From assembly GCA_021768185.1 (NCBI GenBank), contig JAETNP010000011.1:62001-126000 (forward strand): a DNA stretch of 64,000 nt, written 5' to 3'. Shown piece by piece: positions 61,500-64,000 of this stretch. Made by a program: the position numbers and the translations under genes. Each line of letters starts with the position of its first letter. The stretch's first letter is position 1. Under the pieces are notes generated by a model that was not told the origin of the DNA, searched no databases, and saw nothing but the letters and a program-made list of their open reading frames with translations. The DNA comes from Oscillospiraceae bacterium. GTDB taxonomy: Bacteria; Bacillota; Clostridia; Oscillospirales; Oscillospiraceae.

Positions 61500-61614
61500 T
61501 GCACTCCTTTTCCGTTCCTGTTCCTGTAAAAAAATTTTCTTTTTCTTTTTCCGTTCCTGCTGCTGCCTCCTTCTCTGTTACCGTTTCCTTTTCTGTTACT
61601 GTTTCATTAGGTTA
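61500..61614 (-). other. Low-complexity tail of a decayed phage-type gene
   Basis: On the minus strand the bases after the DUF6291 stop read, in a shifted frame, ETVTEKETVTEKEAAAGTEK and onward. Repetitive acidic or Asn/Glu tracts of this kind often link DUF6291-type replication proteins to their C-terminal domains, so this looks like the broken continuation. The stretch 61440-61500 shows nothing further. Confidence 0.45.
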
Positions 61615-61908
61615 TCAGAGGCCATACCGGCGGGCCATTTCAAAATAATCGCTGGTTGATTTGGGCAGATCCTCCGGTTTTTTCGGCCGTCCGCCCTTTT
61701 TTCCGTTTTCATACCGGCGCTGGTTGGCGTCCAGATTGGCCCTGGCGATGGCAAAGATGGCCGCCGGCGGACCCTGCAGGGAGGGCTCCGCGCCGTCCAG
61801 GCCGTAGGCGCAGATCGCCATCAGGGTCTCCAACTGCTCCTCCGGCTCCAGCAGCAGCACCGCGTCGTAGAAGGAACGATAAAAGATGAAAGAAATCCGT
61901 TTGTCCAT
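61615..61908 (-). CDS. DUF6291-type phage replication-associated fragment
   Basis: The 97-residue protein has the compact domain FIFYRSFYDAVLLLEPEEQL, ICAYGLDGAEPSLQGP, IFAIARANLDANQRRYENGK, followed by KGGRPKK and a short tail. This resembles DUF6291, found at the N-terminus of phage or plasmid replication/initiation proteins, recognised from memory. The normal protein would be two to three times longer; here a stop comes after MARRYGL and the next bases look like a decayed linker. It is probably a prophage relic. It lies alone between hrcA and the hydrolase gene. Confidence 0.7.
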   Translation of the reverse strand: MDKRISFIFYRSFYDAVLLLEPEEQLETLMAICAYGLDGAEPSLQGPPAAIFAIARANLDANQRRYENGKKGGRPKKPEDLPKSTSDYFEMARRYGL

Positions 61909-62013
61909 AGGTGCCTCCTTGTGTTATGAGATACCTTTCCCCGTTTTTCCCCAAAAGTTGCCCTCTTTTCTGCAACCGAAAGGGGAAAAAGTCTGGTTTT
62001 TATGAAAAAAACC

Positions 62014-62041
62014 AAAGGCGGGAGCAGTTGCTCCCGCCTTA
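62014..62041 (-). terminator. Terminator of the MBL-fold hydrolase gene
   Basis: AAGGCGGGAGCA and TGCTCCCGCCTT pair, and the minus strand continues TGGTTTTTTTC. It starts ten bases past the stop. Confidence 0.8.
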
Positions 62042-62051
62042 CCGGTCTATG

Positions 62052-62813
62052 TTATACCCAGATCCCGAAGTCCCCGTAGTCGAACTGTCCGCCGCCGTGA
62101 TGGAGCTTGCCCGCCGCCTGCAGTTCCCGGAAGGCGTCCCGGACCTTGGTCAGCAGCTCCGGGGAAGCGTCCAGGCTGTGGTGGGCGGGGAACACCCGCT
62201 TCACCGGCAGGGCCGCCGCCCGTTCCATGGAGGTCAGATAGGCCTCCGGGTCCGTAGAGGGATAGTAGGCGAAGAGAACGTCCTTGTAGACCAGGTCGCC
62301 GGTGAACAGGTATCCCCGCTCCCGCTCAAAAAAGCACATATGGCCCGGGGAGTGACCCGGCGTGTGAAGCACCTCCAGCCGCCGTCCGCCCAGGTCGATC
62401 ACGTCCCCATCCTCCAGCACCCGGGTGGGTGTGCCCTGGAACATCTCGTACTGTTCGATGTCGAAATCCTCCGGCGGGCTGCAGCGGTCCAGGACCATCT
62501 GCCGTATGGTCTCCCGGCTCAGGGGGAATTTTCCGTTCAGCCAGTCCAGCTCCGCCCCATGGGCATAGAAGTCGGGGTAGTACTTGTGGCCGCCGATGTG
62601 GTCCCAGTGGATGTGGGTGGCCACCGCCGTCACCGGCAGGGAGGTGAGCTTTTTGACCTCCCGGGAAATATCGCAGATGCCCAGTCCGGTGTCAATCAGC
62701 AGGGCTTTTTCTGTTCCGCACAGGAGGTAGCAGTGGGTTTCTTCCCAGTGGCGGTACTCGCTGAGGATAAAGGTTTCATTGTCGATTCTGTCATGGGTAA
62801 ACCAGTTGTCCAT
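62052..62813 (-). CDS. Metallo-beta-lactamase-fold hydrolase
   Basis: The 253-residue protein starts at ATG 62813 behind GGGAG. Motifs: ATHIHWDHIGGHKYYP (HxHxDH zinc site), LHTPGHSPGHMCFFE (His ligand), FTGDLVYKDV (Asp bridge) and VFPAHHSLD (last His). Such proteins include glyoxalase II-like thioesterases and lactonases; this one is not assignable further. The frame upstream enters PHE-9 and has no site. Hairpin a of PHE-9 lies about six bases from the ribosome binding site. Confidence 0.9.
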   Translation of the reverse strand: MDNWFTHDRIDNETFILSEYRHWEETHCYLLCGTEKALLIDTGLGICDISREVKKLTSLPVTAVATHIHWDHIGGHKYYPDFYAHGAELDWLNGKFPLSRETIRQMVLDRCSPPEDFDIEQYEMFQGTPTRVLEDGDVIDLGGRRLEVLHTPGHSPGHMCFFERERGYLFTGDLVYKDVLFAYYPSTDPEAYLTSMERAAALPVKRVFPAHHSLDASPELLTKVRDAFRELQAAGKLHHGGGQFDYGDFGIWV

Positions 62814-62834
62814 CGTTGTCGTCTCCCTTTTCCT

Positions 62835-63373
62835 GCGGCCCTGCGGGCCGCCGCTGCCTGTTTCTTTACGAGACCCCGGGGGCTTCTCGCCCCCGGACTC
62901 CTCGCCTACTTTTGCCACGCGGCAAAAGTAGGCAAAAACGCGCTTAAACCTGGCGGTTTAAGAATCCCTCATTTTTTGATTAGTTTTGCGAGCGTGGTTG
63001 TCGGTGCCCCCTACCGTATAGCGGGGCGAACTCCCCGGGATGCGCGACAAAGACTTCTCCGTTTTGCCAGAGGTCTTGGCGATGGACGAGCACTGGTTAT
63101 AGAAGCGGCGCCGCAGCGAAATCTTCCGTTAGGACCCGTGGGTAGAACCACCCAGACCGGCGCACCAACGAAGGATTGTGGGTAGAACCAAACCCGGTAC
63201 GTCGGAGGGGAAATAATCACCCCCGTAATTCAGGAAGGTTCTTAGGAAACGTAGTTTCCTAAGCCCGCTTTTGCCTACTTTTCGCGGGCGCGAAAAGTAG
63301 GCGAGGAGTCCGGGGGCGAGAAGCCCCCGGGCTTTCGATGAGAAACAGCCGGGGCGGCCCCGCAGGGGCCGCA
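62835..63373 (+). repeat. PHE-9, palindromic hairpin element with a different core
   Basis: Left: a 62835-62851, b 62876-62896, c 62904-62933 (GCCTACTTTTGCC with its complement), d 62943-62962. Right: d 63241-63263 (CTTAGGAAAC/GTTTCCTAAG), c 63273-63302 (loop CGCGGGCGCG), b 63310-63330, a 63355-63373. The core is shared only up to CCCCGGGATGC; beyond it (63045-63220) the bases are new, with two similar stretches GTGGGTAGAACCA. It ends three bases before the stop of the next gene and fills the gap to the hydrolase ribosome binding site. Confidence 0.86.
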
Positions 63374-63375
63374 GA

Positions 63376-64000
63376 TCAAGTCTCGTCTCCGAAACTCATG
63401 TTGGCAAAGATCCTCTCCATCCGCCCATCTGGGAACCTCTGGTCAATAAACTCCCAGAAGGAATTGGAAGGCAAAACGCCCTCCCGGCGGCTGGCCCAGC
63501 GCCCCACGGCGACGCAGGAGACAATGACGTTAATAATCATGAACACCGTCAGCGCCCAGGTCAGAGGCTTCCCCACCTTATTGGGGATCTTCAAAATCCA
63601 TTTTGCCATCCGGGGATACAGATCCTTGATCCATACAATGCCCAGAATCCCCCAGAAGACGGAATAGGTAAAGCAGATCCGCCCGTTGAGATTCAAAGGA
63701 ATATTGCTGTAGTCCCAGGAACGGGACCCCAGCAGCATCTCCTGGGCCCAGGAGCAGGCGTACTCCAGTACGCTGCCCACAATGAAGCCCCCCAGAAACG
63801 ACCAGATCCGCCCCTTGTTGCGGTACTTGTACAGCGTCAGCGTCAGAAACACCGCTCCCGCCCCGTAGAGCAGATTGAAGGGCCCGTAGACCAGCCCCCG
63901 GCGGCTCTCAATGACCCCGTACCGGGCGTAGGCCCACATCATCTCAATAATCACCCCGGCAAAGCTGCCCACGATGCACACCAGCAGGATTTTGTAAATA
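63376..64000 (-). CDS. CmpB-family membrane protein (putative ABC transporter permease family), partial
   Basis: The frame stays open to the window edge, so the N-terminus is missing; about 207 residues are seen. It has four to five membrane segments and family landmarks: GSFAGVIIEMMWAYARYG, RRGLVYGPFNLLYGAGAVF, GFIVGSVLEYACSWAQEMLLGSRSWDYS and LNGRICFTYSVFWGILG. This matches PF06541 proteins of unknown transport role. The C-terminal 60 residues after the last membrane segment are cytosolic or outside. Transcription would continue through PHE-9 to the hydrolase gene. Confidence 0.85.
   Translation of the reverse strand, partial: IYKILLVCIVGSFAGVIIEMMWAYARYGVIESRRGLVYGPFNLLYGAGAVFLTLTLYKYRNKGRIWSFLGGFIVGSVLEYACSWAQEMLLGSRSWDYSNIPLNLNGRICFTYSVFWGILGIVWIKDLYPRMAKWILKIPNKVGKPLTWALTVFMIINVIVSCVAVGRWASRREGVLPSNSFWEFIDQRFPDGRMERIFANMSFGDET

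Overview
The window looks like chromosome of a GC-rich, gut-type member of the Clostridia (Oscillospiraceae/Ruminococcaceae-like). The basis is strong AGGAGG-type ribosome binding sites, TTGACA/TATAAT promoters, clostridial gene orders (DUF512-der-plsY-gpsA; hrcA-grpE-dnaK-dnaJ with a CIRCE operator) and high GC with strong codon bias. The species is an inference. No rRNA, tRNA, CRISPR array or transposase gene was found.

Layout. 1-9.4 kb: end of pyruvate:ferredoxin oxidoreductase, a nucleotidyltransferase-like gene, a DUF2975/YozG-type regulator pair, acyl-ACP thioesterase, M18 aminopeptidase, a GH13 glycosidase, larBC (nickel-pincer cofactor), a TetR regulator, a PilZ protein and a tiny membrane protein. 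9.8-12.5 kb: purine salvage operon xpt-guaA. 12.7-20.5 kb: long minus-strand operon der-plsY-gpsA-recX-nudix-rimO-methyltransferase-unknown-pgsA. 20.5-25 kb: a repeat-framed regulatory cassette, a Phd/PIN toxin-antitoxin pair whose leader carries a parS-like site, DUF512 and a URO-D-family protein. 25-38.4 kb: two phosphohexomutases, an aminotransferase, GNAT, an HTH-lepA-DUF3795-MBOAT-DHHW operon and manA. 38.6-43.8 kb: a signalling operon (REC/HD-GYP/GGDEF, Hpt, hybrid kinase). 43.8-51.6 kb: the pyr operon pyrC-K-D-F-HAD-[cassette]-pyrE-small-pyrB-pyrI. 51.6-64 kb: a MerR-RDD fusion, an ArsR/permease/thioredoxin operon, rpiB, the heat-shock operon with a broken dnaK, a DUF6291 phage-type remnant, a metallo-beta-lactamase-fold hydrolase and a CmpB-family membrane protein.

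The most striking feature is a dispersed element seen at nine loci, about one per 7 kb, called PHE here (palindromic hairpin element). Each end is a series of up to four hairpins (a-b-c-d), and the two ends face each other. The stems differ in sequence between copies but keep pairing through compensatory changes, so structure appears to be conserved rather than sequence. The elements sit between co-directional genes, often within 10-15 nt of a stop codon on one side and of a ribosome binding site on the other. Two of them (20.6-21.7 kb and 46.1-47.2 kb) carry the same cargo layout: a leftward HTH gene, a strong divergent promoter and a rightward ~80-aa protein ending in a GFRLG motif. A second, unrelated hairpin family occurs twice (38.4 kb and 57.4 kb). 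No mobilising enzyme is visible, so any mobility would be supplied in trans.
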